Of a stretch of 64,000 bases of DNA, positions 33,301 to 43,612 are shown piece by piece. Below the pieces are notes generated by a model. It searched no databases. It worked only from the letters and a program-made list of their open reading frames with translations, and was not told the origin of the DNA. The first letter of the stretch is position 1. Each line of letters opens with the position of its first letter. The position numbers and the translations under genes are program-made. The DNA comes from Amyelois transitella (lineage: Eukaryota; Arthropoda; Insecta; Lepidoptera; Pyralidae): contig NC_083527.1 of assembly GCF_032362555.1 (NCBI RefSeq), positions 5,084,001-5,148,000 on the forward strand, read 5' to 3'.

Positions 33301-36300
33301 ATCTCTTCGCTGGATTGAAGACGAGGAGTCTCTGGACCAGGTCAGCGGCGTCCCTGGGCGCGCAGGACAACAGTGACGTCAGCGGAGGACCCCCACTGGT
33401 GTTGGAGGCTTGCTCCTTGATCAGGGATGAACCGTAGCCGCTGCAGACTGCTGTTATATCTATAGGACGAGAGGAATAAGAGTAGTTAAGGACCAAATTG
33501 ATGTCACCAACGACAATGCAACTGAAGTCTTCTGTTCTTTGTCGTTACCTGTACCCTTTTGCTAAAACCTTCAACTTCCATATTTAAGGCCTTTTGATGT
33601 ACATACATACATACCATCACGCCTGTTTCCCATTTGGGGTAGGCAGAGACTATGGAATTCCACTTGCTACGATCCTTACAGACCTCTCCCGCTTCCTCCA
33701 CACTCATTACTCTTTTCATGCATTTTCGACGATTACGGGTAGGTACTCTTAACATCTCCCTTTCTCAAGACATTCGAAATTTGGCCCTTGAAAGTTCGAC
33801 GATGACGATGTACATGATGATAATTATGTACATGACTTTTCCTCTCTTATCACAATGTGTCCCTACCAACCCAATCCAGATTAATCACTTGGCGAAGCGA
33901 AATAAGTATAATACCTAACAAAAGACAATTCCTACCGCCCCACCCGCACCCACTTCAATGGTGATAACTGAAAATCAGCGTTTTGCACTTCAGTTAGTGC
34001 AAAAATTCCGCTGAGTTATGACCTTTTCTACTTGCTACAGCGCGCAAATGCATCTCAACTGTGTTTTTTATAATGTTTTGTTTAACTCTGTATTTTGTGT
34101 ATGTAGCAACTGAATAAACGTTATTATCTATCTACTAGAGGCCGCCCGCGACTTCGTCCGCATGGAAACCCTATCAATCCCGCGGGAACTCTGGGATAAA
34201 AAGTAGCCTATGTGTTATTCTGGGTCTTCAGCTACCTACATACCAAATTTCATGGTAATCGGTTCAGTAGTTTTTGCGTGAAAGAGTAACAAACATCCAT
34301 ACATCCATACAAACTTTCGCCTTTATAATAGTAGTAGGAAGGATCTACCATCGGACGAAGGTTTGGGCAACGCGGCCATTATCCTCTCGATCTGGTTGAC
34401 GGTGGAGGTCCCCGGGAACAGGGGCTTGCCGGTCAGCATCTCCCCCAGGATGCAACCCAGGGACCACATGTCTATGCCCTTCGTGTAGCTGTAATGAGGA
34501 CATGTTTTTATTTAACCATAAGCCCTTCTGATAAGGAAGTTTAGAAGGTTCCAAGTAATACCGCACCCATTTGGAGTAAGCATCATAATATGTAATATGG
34601 CAGCCAACTGGTTAAAATAGTACATACATACGTATAATCATGTCCATATCCTTTGCGGGGTAGACAGAGTGTATACATGTTCCAATCCGCGGAACCGTTG
34701 AGGTCGCGATTAAACCTCTTCGTTGCAATTGGCTGAGCGCGTCACATTCTATCGCTGCGATTGGTCGATGGCGTGTGACGTATGAATTGGTGGGATGACG
34801 GCCTCTGTGGCTCAGCGGTTGTGCGCTTCTTGTCTGTGACACCGGAGGTCTCGGGTTCGAATCCCGGCCAGGGCATGATGAGAAAAGAACTTTTTCTGAT
34901 TGGCCTGGGTCTTGGATGTTTATCTATATAAGTATTTATTATATAATCCAGTATCGTTGAGTTAGTATCTCGTAACACAAGTTTCGAACTTACACCGAGG
35001 CTAACTCAATCAGTGTAATTTGTCCCGTATATATTTATTATTTATTTATTATATAGATCGAAAGACATATATGTTATGAATGTGGATGAAACGAAGGAAG
35101 TATGCAGAGATCGTGGCAAGTGGAAAGAGGTAATCTCTGCCTACCCCTCCGGGAAAGAGGCGTGATTTTATGTATGTATCGAAAGACGCTTACTTCTTGC
35201 TAGCGATCAGTATCTCAGGCGCGCGATACCACCTTGTTGCGACGTAGTCTGTGAGGCAGGGGTCCGCGCCTTCCTCCCCGCCAGAATACATGCTGGACAC
35301 AGATCTAGCCAGCCCAAAATCTGCCAGCTTCACTCTGTGAGATCATCTTATAAGTTAGTTGAAATAAAGGTCTTGGGAAAATACAGCCAAAAGTTATCAA
35401 ATCTTGCCACGAGTGAAGAACACTCTTGGAATTGGTCTTGAAAAGTGTGTTTCCCGGCACCAATAGAAAAAGAATAGGACCACTCCATCTCTTTCCCATG
35501 GATGACATAAAAGGCGATTAAGGGATAGGCTTACAAACTTGGGATTCTTTTTTAGGCGATGGGCTAGCAACCTGTCACTATTTGAATCTCAATTCTATCA
35601 TTAAGCCAAATAGCTGAACGCGGCCATTCAGTCTTTTCAAGACTGTTGGCTCTGTCTACCCCGCAAGGGATATAGACGTGACCATATGTCTGTATGTAAA
35701 AGATGATCCTCGCATGGTATCCTAATCATTTCACGTAATTACTTGACGTTCAATTTGTCCATAGTCATCGTAAAGGCGGATCCAATCCTAACCAGATGTT
35801 TTGCCAGATAAATGATGGCATAAGAGACAATATGTATATCAGTATACCTTAAGACTGTATTAAAACGCGCAATATCACGGCGCAGTTATTATAAAGTGGT
35901 AACGTTTGTCACTTTGTTTGTTTGTAAGGTCTAATCTTCAAAAAAAAGCGAACCGACCATGTCAATTCTCTCACCGTTCATAATGTGCATTATCTGCGAA
36001 TGTTATAGGCTTCGTACGTACCACGTGCGAAGCCGTGCCGGACCGCTAATCCTCATCCGCAATAATAATAAATAGTATACCTTTATATGTACTCAAAAAT
36101 AACTGAACTGATTTTTAATGTGCCGTGTGGTTCCCGACACCAATACAAAAAAGTATAGGACCACTCCATCTCTTTCCCGTGGATGTCGTAGTCTAAGGGA
36201 TAGGCTTACAACCGTGGGATTCTTTTTTAGGCGATGGGCTAGCAACCTGTCACTATTTGAATCTCAATTCTATCATAATGCCAAATAGCTGAACGTGGCC

Positions 36301-39259
36301 ATTCAGTCTTTTCAAGACTGTTGGCTCTGTCTACCCCGCAAGGGATATAGACGTGACCATATGTATGTATGTATGCTGATTTTTAATAAATTGGGCACAG
36401 ACATAGAACTGACCATCGTCGCTAGGTGGCTACCCATATCTATAATGCCACAAAAGCGAAGCAATGCGCAAAAGCCAATATATACCTACCATGTGACTAA
36501 TCTACTTCATTACCTGCAAGCGCTATCAATGAGCACATTACTCGGCTTCTGATCCCTGTGTATAACATTTCCAGAATGTATATACTTCGTCGCCTTCAGC
36601 ATTTGATACATAATGTAACGCTTGTGTATATCCTTCAGTATGTTCCCGCGTTTAATCACGTTATGGAGGTCAGTCTCCATATACTCGAAGCCGAGGTAGA
36701 TGTCGCGGTTGTTCAAAGCCCTGGGAATTGGTTTTATGCATAAAGTCATGCCTCTCTCCCGGAGGGGAAGGCAGAGAATTATTTTATACTTGTAACAGAA
36801 TTACGAGACTTATAAACTTGCTGTTATTCAACATACATACATACATATCATCACGTCTATATCCCTCAACGGGGTAGACAGAGCCGACAGTCTTGAAAAG
36901 ACTGAAAGGCCACGTTCAGCTCTTTGATAGTATTGAGATTCAAATAGTGGCAGGTTGCTAGCCCATCGCCTAAAAGAAGAATCCCGAGTTTATAAACCAA
37001 TTCCTTAGTCGCTTTTTACGACATCCTTGGGGAAGAGATGGAGTAGTCCTATTCTTTTTTCTATTGGTGCCGGGAATCACACGACAATGGCTATTATTCA
37101 AATAATCCTTAATAGATAAATGCGTTATCAGTAACTTTCGCTACGTCTACCTATATCCACGCATCCAGTTATGTTCTGCATTATCCATCGCTAATTGGAA
37201 CCCTCAGTGCCTTGTGGTTCCCGGCACCAATAAAAAAAAAGAATTGGACCACTCCATCTCCTTCCCATGGATGTCGTAAAAGGCGACTAAGGGCTGGGCT
37301 TATAAAGTTGGGATTCTTCTTTTAGGCGATGGGCTAGCAACCCGTCACTATTTGAATCTCAATTCTATCATTACGCCAAACAGCTGAACGTGGCCTATCA
37401 GTCTTTTCAAGACTGTTGGCTCTGTCTACCCCGTAGGGGATAAAGACGTGATCATATGTATGTATGTATCTAGTGCCTTCTACGATGACCGTCATCGTAG
37501 AAGCTACCTGAGTTCCTAACTACCTGTTCGCTCAACTAGTATGGGTCAAAACAGGGGTCTACATTCTCTCTAAACTAGATAACCATACCCATGTGCACCA
37601 CCTATAAATTAACGGCCTCTGTGGCGCAGCGGTAGTACGCTTGTGTGTGACACCGGAGGTCCCGGGTTCGAATCCCGGTCAGGGCATGATGAGAAAAGAA
37701 CTTTTTCTGATTAGCCTGGGTGTTGGATGTTTAAATCTACTTATATAAGTATTTATTATAAAATATTGTATCTTTGAGTTAGTATCTCGTAACACAAGTC
37801 TCGAAGTTACTTCGAGACTAACTCAATCAGTGTTATTTGTAATATAAATCTCGGGCGAAAACAAAAATTTCAATATTCAAACTCAACATTCAAAATTTTT
37901 ATTAATTATTATAAGATACTTCATATCGCTTAATAATTGTCAAAACGTATGGTTTAACAAAATGTTGTTAAACCATACGTTTTGTTACGATTGCCGTCAA
38001 CCAATGGGTTGACGTCAAATAAATTACTTAAAACTAAGTTTACTGCCGCTTCCAAGGCGTCGGTGCAGAAGAAGCGGTAACAAACTGCACTGCAGCATTT
38101 TCTTCAACAACGTCAACTTCACAATCAACGATACTGTTCTATCTCATACAAGACAAGACCATACATTTGATTTGATCGCTGCCTCGTGCGTTACGGCGGA
38201 GGGTAAAAGCCGCCGGTAACATGCCTGTCGTACAGTTCATGTGGAATAGGTACCCCTACTTTGAACGATCGAAAAGTTGTTGCTATTACAGAAAGCCGTT
38301 GACATGATTATACTAATAGAAACGCAATAAACATTTTCGTGAAAAAATGAGGTAGGTATTTACGTTCACTCTACATAACTGAAATGTTTATTTAATGGTA
38401 ACTTTTTATGCCGTCGTGCCGCGTGGCGCCTATAGAAAAATGAATAGGACTACTCCATCTCTTTCCCATGGACGTCGTAAAAGGCGACTACGGTATAGGC
38501 TTTTAAACTAGGGATTCTTCTTTTAAGTCATTATTTGAATTTCAATTCTATCATTAAGCCAAACAGCTGAATGTGGCCTTTCAGTCTTTTCACGTCTTTT
38601 GGCCCTGTCTACCCTGCAAGGGATATGACTTTATGTAGTATGTATGTATTTTTAATTGGCTTAGCATTTTTTAGATAAATGTTGAAGATAAAAGTTTAAG
38701 AATGAATAAGTTTGAAATAGCTAGACAGTTGCTTTTTACTGGCATATTTTTTAATTTAAAATAAATCTAACTTCACAACTTTTTTGAATTTAACTGTACT
38801 AACTTGGTACTACTTAATATGGCAAATAAATTTCAGTACATACCTACCTACCTATCTGTGGCCACAATAGAAAATGTTTCTGGGAAAATTAAACACTTAC
38901 CTGTGTATACTATGAAGTTTCACAATATTTGGATGGTTTCTGAACGATTGGAGGAATATAATCTCCCTGAAAGTCCTCTGGGCATCTGTTTGGTTTCTAA
39001 ATGCATCAAAAATCTTCTTTATAGCGACCACATCCTTAGTCTTCTTATCCACCGCCTTCCACACTATCCCATAAGCACCTTTCCCCAGCCGCTTCTTAAT
39101 CTCAAACCGTTTTTGTATATGCTCGTCAATTTCAGACATATTCTTCTCCGGACTCTTCTTTTGAACCTGTTTTGGTACATCTTTCTTTCTCTCTTCCTTC
39201 TTCGCTTTCTGTTGACTCTGATTCATTTGTAATTTCGGCGAAAACTCTCCTAGCACCAC
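30397..39259 (-). CDS. MAPK15: ERK7 / MAPK15 atypical MAP kinase
   Basis: A Ser/Thr kinase of the ERK7 branch, linked in animals to secretion, ciliogenesis and autophagy. Exons: 38901-39259, 36514-36720, 35194-35334, 34349-34488, 33261-33459, 31785-31934, and a last exon from about 30,826 to the stop at 30397. All GT/AG ends and phases agree, except that the last acceptor is chosen by phase. Exon 1 has the glycine loop [11 protein letters not shown] and the lysine in VVAIKKIF. Exon 2 ends after [12 protein letters not shown], the ERK7-type catalytic loop. Exon 3 has DFGLARS and a TDY activation motif instead of the usual TEY. Exons 4-5 complete the kinase lobe ([11 protein letters not shown]). 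The C-terminal exon is basic and Ser-rich. A Lys-rich 40-residue extension precedes MSEIDEHI if the first ATG is used; starts at 39226 or 39139 are possible. Confidence 0.93.
30875..31137 (+). repeat. SINE-A, full length
   Basis: The head overlaps the region just upstream (in transcript order) of the last ERK7 exon, so the acceptor for that exon lies within about 50 bp of the SINE. Confidence 0.8.
31383..31565 (+). repeat. SINE-R body, copy 1 of a direct pair
   Basis: Carries GATCCATGGTCAAAGGCATA and CTCCTCTCCAGAGTGGTGAG. A second copy follows within 20 bp. Confidence 0.7.
31578..31760 (+). repeat. SINE-R body, copy 2
   Basis: Directly repeated with 31383-31565. It ends about 25 bp from the donor of ERK7 exon 6. 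Confidence 0.7.
31960..32170 (-). repeat. LINE ORF2 C-terminal remnant (family L1)
   Basis: The minus strand encodes [20 protein letters not shown], then a [14 protein letters not shown]-like end, stop and (TATG)n tail. Confidence 0.75.
32258..32640. repeat. Two inverted copies of a short element joined by (TTCTA)n
   Basis: 32258-32445 and 32478-32640 are reverse complements over much of their length. Both carry the GCCGCTTCTTC...CACATGCGC segment, and they meet at TTCTA/TAGAA runs. Single copies of the same segment lie near 38,040, 49,360 and 55,215. Confidence 0.7.
32983..33246 (+). repeat. SINE-A, full length
   Basis: The TATG tail stops about 15 bp from the donor of ERK7 exon 5 (33260). 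Confidence 0.85.
33600..33765 (-). repeat. LINE ORF2 C-terminal remnant (family L1)
   Basis: Encodes [20 protein letters not shown] before the tail. Confidence 0.7.
34134..34340 (-). mobile_element. Helitron-like element, family H1, at a splice donor
   Basis: The 5' end (TCCTACTACTATTATAAAGG on the minus strand) begins within ten bases of the ERK7 exon 4 donor. Confidence 0.75.
34620..34672 (-). repeat. SINE-A fragment
   Basis: Only the CATA run and GCGGGGTAGACAGAG remain. A relative of the 20,040/21,540 repeat follows (34,668-34,745). Confidence 0.65.
34798..35040 (+). repeat. tRNA-headed SINE-B
   Basis: Head with GTGGCTCAGCGGTTGTGC and a perfect box B GGGTTCGAATCCCGG. The long tail is present. 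Confidence 0.8.
35070..35178 (+). repeat. LINE ORF2 C-terminal remnant (family L1)
   Basis: Ends GGGAAAGAGGCGTGATTTTA plus TATG units, 15 bp from ERK7 exon 3. Confidence 0.7.
35447..35698 (+). repeat. SINE-A, near full length
   Basis: The first six bases of the head are missing. Confidence 0.8.
36120..36376 (+). repeat. SINE-A, full length
   Basis: Lies in ERK7 intron 2. The GATGTCGTAAAAGGCGACTA motif has lost about ten bases. Confidence 0.85.
36831..37085 (-). repeat. SINE-A, full length
   Basis: ERK7 intron 1; faces the next copy. Confidence 0.85.
37209..37470 (+). repeat. SINE-A, full length
   Basis: ERK7 intron 1, inverted relative to 36831-37085 with about 120 bp between. Confidence 0.85.
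37611..37852 (+). repeat. tRNA-headed SINE-B
   Basis: The head is well kept (GTGGCGCAGCGGTAGTACGC, GGGTTCGAATCCCGG). Confidence 0.8.
37941..38013. repeat. Two adjacent perfect hairpins with AATG loops
   Basis: The first has 20-bp perfect arms (37941-37960 and 37965-37984). The second has 7-bp arms (37996-38002 and 38007-38013). Both have the four-base loop AATG. They sit at the edge of a short element whose GCCGCTTCC segment follows. Confidence 0.85.
38410..38650 (+). repeat. SINE-A, diverged
   Basis: The head reads GTGCCGCGTGGCGCC and about 30 bp in the middle are lost. Confidence 0.75.
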
Positions 39260-41772
39260 TCAGTAACGAAACTTAGAGCTGAAATGTGATACTGCATTAC
39301 GATTGATAGTATCTGAATTTCATCGGCTACCTATGTGGTTGTAAAATGCAAATTTTACGCGATATTGCTAACTTATCCGACCCTGATCACAAAGCGTGAC
39401 GACAATCATTGTAGTTTATTGATTCAAATACTCCAAGCAACCGAAAATAGATCGATATTTTCTAATGACTTGAGAAAAAATACGCAATTTTTATCGTAAG
39501 AAAAACTGTTCTAAATAATCACAAAAGTTTTTACTTACAGGAGAAACTGCTTCGACACCGGGCAATTAACATTTTATTGTAAGTTCACAAGAAAATATTG
39601 CTTGTAGAATACGTTTTTGTACAAATTATTAGCACATTTGAAATGTTGCTCGCCGAAAGTCATTTGTTTACGGCGCCCATTCTAACTTCTAACAACATGT
39701 CAGTTGCCATGACAACGGCTGGTGACAACTTAGTAATGAGTGAAGGTGGATTATTCATAATTTGTATAATCGATATTTACTAAGAAATCGATTTATCTAA
39801 TAGAAACAGACGGTTACAACATTCGGACATTCGGAATTAATGATTTGGCTTCAATTTAAGAATTATTAGATAATGGTAATTATAACAAAAAAAAATTAAG
39901 GACGTCCTGGTAAAGGGTCAGGTCAAAAGTACCCGAAACCGTCGAGCTTGCATGAAGAGAGTTATGAATGTGGATGAAGCGAAGGAAGTATGCAGAGATC
40001 TTGGCAAGTGGAAAGAGGTAGTCTCTGCCTACCCCTCCGGGAAAGAGGCGTGATTTTATGTATGTATGACAATAAATGAAAATAAGGATGAGAGTTAATA
40101 AGGTATAAATCAAGTCTTTAATTGCATTTGACAGCTGTTTGTAACATCGCAATAAACACGAAATCCTTGCTATTATCATACATACATGTGAACACGACTT
40201 TATCCCTTACGGTGCAAACAGAGCCCACAGTCTTGAAAATACTGAAAGGCCACATTCTCATTTATTTTATTTGTCATATAATATTATATAGGTATATAAC
40301 AAATAAATAATTTTATTTTTATATGTGTATAACCTCACTATGAATTAATAAATATTTTATGGTATTTAGATGATGATTTTAAAGTCAGCAACTATTAGGT
40401 CTACAAATTATTCGGTACATAGTGATTTTTACTAAAGTTATAATATATAAAAAGACATATTTTCAACAACTATTTATTATTAATTAGTAACATGAAGATC
40501 GGAGAGTAACACAATTAATGTATAGATGATAGGTACATAGCTTCTCATTTAAATTTAGACTTTGAAATAATTTATTGTAAGAGTGAAGAGTTAATTAATA
40601 CAAATATTGAAAATTTTTATCAATTTCTTACCTATTATTTGTCAAAGTACGAATGAGCCAACCTTATCTAATACATAGTAAAATATGACTAAAAAACTGT
40701 AAATAATAACAAAAACTTGTGTATAAAAATAAAAGTTAAAAAAAATATATTCAACTAAAGTTTTCTTTGACTGTAAATATCACAAGGCCCGAAATTATAA
40801 TATATTAAAATAATTGCTTATGAGTAAGTTGAAAAAAATTACGTACTAAATAACAAAATGAATTTGTCCATGTTTATACAAAGCCACCGTCTATAAAATT
40901 TGAAATGTGATGGTCATTAAAAATAAGCAAAACTGACTTTGATGTACAGCTAAATGGAATGGAAATGTATTAATACTTTCTTAAAATGTAAACAAAACAA
41001 TCTTGTATTTTGAGCCTATTTGTATTAGCCCTCTCCCTTTCTGTCTTTATGTGTTCCTTGCGACACACTTTGCCAGAAGAATGTGCGTAAAGATCAGAAT
41101 CACAGTTTAAGTTTACCTACGTTTAGAGAACGATACAGATAAGCCTCAAATTTATGTCAATTAATTAGGCATTCTTAATTAAGAGTAAATGTTAATATAA
41201 TGTTACAAATCACTCATAAACAAAGATTCTTTTTTATTTAAAAATCTTTTCTATTCAGGGCATTATAATAAACATAATAGCACATACCCCCTGGCCTATT
41301 ATCACACTGCAGTTAGTATATAGAAACTTTATATCATTAGACATGGACTTCGACTTGAAATTTGTTTGGGAATACAGATAAGAACAATGACAATTTAATT
41401 AGGATATCTTGCTAGCTAGAGGAAAGCAAATAAATACCCTTCTCTTGTTAGAACTTGGAAATCAAATAGATCTATCCATATTGGCAAAGCGCAAGCGTAA
41501 CTACCTATACATGCAATACTTACAAAGCATTTGAAAAAATATTTATATTATAGTTTTATTAATTTTTTAAGATAATAATTAGATCTTAAAAATCTTAAAA
41601 ACTCCACCAAGAGAAAAAGAATTTTGAACACTTTTATTTCATAAGTTTTTCAAATATTAAAGTGATGAAAAGTGTGCTCTCGTTTGTCAATCTAATTTCT
41701 ACTTTTAAACATCATCTACTTTATCTGGCTTATAACTGTAAAGGCACACTGATAACAGTTTTATAATAGATT
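39260..41772. other. Region between ERK7 5' end and PLGRKT 3' end
   Basis: It should hold the ERK7 promoter (right of 39259) and the PLGRKT 3' untranslated region (left of 41773). A LINE remnant (39,897-40,072) and a SINE-A scrap (40,180-40,258) are present. 40,300-41,770 is AT-rich single-copy-looking sequence with no gene seen. Confidence 0.7.
39897..40072 (+). repeat. LINE ORF2 C-terminal remnant (family L1)
   Basis: Starts AAGGACGTCCTGGTAAAGGG and runs to the GAGGCGTGATTTTATG tail. The frame is open and encodes a [20 protein letters not shown] end. Confidence 0.8.
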
Positions 41773-42855
41773 TTAAAGCAATGGAGGATGAATTCTTTTC
41801 TTTTCTTCTTCATCCAAACGACCAAGGTCTACAGATGAAGGTGATGGCAGTCCACATGGCCATTCAAGACGGTCAGCTTCATGTGTCATAATGTGTTCAG
41901 CTTCCACTGAAAATATTTTGATACATTATTTATCTTCATATGCACAGATGAAAGATAAGCAAAAAAAGATAAGAAAACTTTATTCTTAATGTTTACTCAG
42001 CTCAAAATCTTTTTATATCTACTTGAATAATGAACTGATAAGTTACTGCGAAAAGATTTAAGATTGTAAGTGATAGCATGAATGATGTAATTTATCTGAA
42101 TATTTAAAAATCCACATGAAAATTCTAATTATTATTATTTAGGTGGTATTATTAATCTACTTACTTCTAATTCTGTGAATCTTGTTGCCATATGCGAGAT
42201 CCCAATGATATAAAGTTATAAATGTCAACGGCACCATGGGCACTAAAAAGTATACCCTCTTTGTTCTTCTAAATCTGCATAAAAGAAGACATAATTAAAT
42301 AATTTTTTACTTTAGACCTATATTTCAATTAAAATACAAAATTGACGTAAAAATAAACAAGTATGTACATAAAAGATGTTATTTTTAAGTAATTTCGTGT
42401 TAATAAATTATACCAAATTTATAGGTTTACATTATCAAAATATATAAAAAATTTGATGAGCAATCTTTTATTATGTTGCTTATAAAATGAACAAATACTT
42501 AAGATTTTAGTAAATATTAGAAATATTTTTACAAAAAAAAATAATAATTGGTATTTATTTTACCCAGTATACAAGCCAGTCGTAGCTGTAACATAAAATG
42601 CAGTTAACCAAAAACATAAGTCCCTGTTTTTAGCTATCTGCATAGCCATTTGTCGTTCCTGAATTTGATATTGCAATTGAATTTGTCTCTCCATCTGTAA
42701 AATTGAAATATTTAAAATAAAACATTGATAATGTTATAAAAACCTTATAAATTAGAAAAATCAATAAATTTTACTTTTATTTTATTAATTGACTGAATAA
42801 ATTCTTGATTCTTCTTAAAATTTTCTTCCATATTAGTACTAATAAAGTTGCCCAT
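41773..42855 (-). CDS. PLGRKT: Plasminogen receptor (KT)-like membrane protein
   Basis: Four exons: 42775-42855, 42564-42694, 42165-42274 and 41773-41906, with correct splice ends and phases, giving 151 residues (the human protein has 147). It starts MGNF and has NQEFI, then RQMAMQIAKNRD matching the conserved family helix. Two hydrophobic segments follow (around LCFWLTAFYVTATTGLY and VYFLVPMVPLTFITLY) with the family's LVP(I/M)VPL(S/T)F loop, then DLAYGNKI. The family is a two-helix plasma-membrane or mitochondrial protein. In mammals the C-terminal lysine binds plasminogen; here the chain ends IHPPLL with no lysine, as expected if insects use the protein for something else. It is head-to-head with FEN1. 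Confidence 0.9.
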
Positions 42856-43612
42856 GTTTATGATAACAATGTTCTAATTATTTGATTTAACAATAGACGA
42901 TCAAATTAATTTCATCACACTTAACACCGAAACAACATGAAAACTGACTGACTGACAAGTCAATCAAGACGTCAAGTTGATAGACACTGCGGACTTGATT
43001 TATTAAAATAAAACGTTTTGTTTTGTTGTATTCAGTTTAATAGTTTGATGTGAAACTCATGATTACAATTTAAACTAAAAAAAATTGAAAGAATTTACTA
43101 CGATTTTACATATTATGTGCAGAAATGCATGGTACATGATATATGCATGCAATTTTCTTTTTTAATACCTGTATATTTTGTTATATTATATATGCAATAC
43201 ATAATATAATAATATATATAATTATAAAATAAATAAATAAATACCTACTTGACGCCTGTTTCACTCTTGACTCCAATTAGGCAGATGCTAGGCTGATGTT
43301 AATAATATACTTACCTAACTAGTTATAATGTTAAATTTTTAAGAATAATATAATGTTAAACTATTTAAAGTGAAGAGCTATTTTGTGATTTCTATCTTAA
43401 ATGTACAAAAACCAAACACATAATAGTCAATTGATTTAGGAATCATTGTTAATCATTTTTAACATCGAATCACATCCTATATCCGATTCAAGTCCAACAC
43501 TATTCGAAAATATAAAAAAATAAAAACGTCACGTCAAAATTTGCCGCCAAGTCTTGCTTCATTCATTTCGTGCATATTATTATTAAAAGGATTTTTTTTA
43601 AATACAATAAAC
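42856..43612. promoter_or_regulatory. Candidate bidirectional promoter, PLGRKT / FEN1
   Basis: 757 bp separate the two divergent start codons. The stretch is AT-rich. (AAAT)n and (ATAT)n runs lie near 43,190-43,250. No clear TATA or initiator can be assigned by eye. Confidence 0.4.

Noticed and set aside
38804-39232. 142-codon plus-strand frame
   Set aside because: Antisense of ERK7 exon 1, which has clear kinase motifs.
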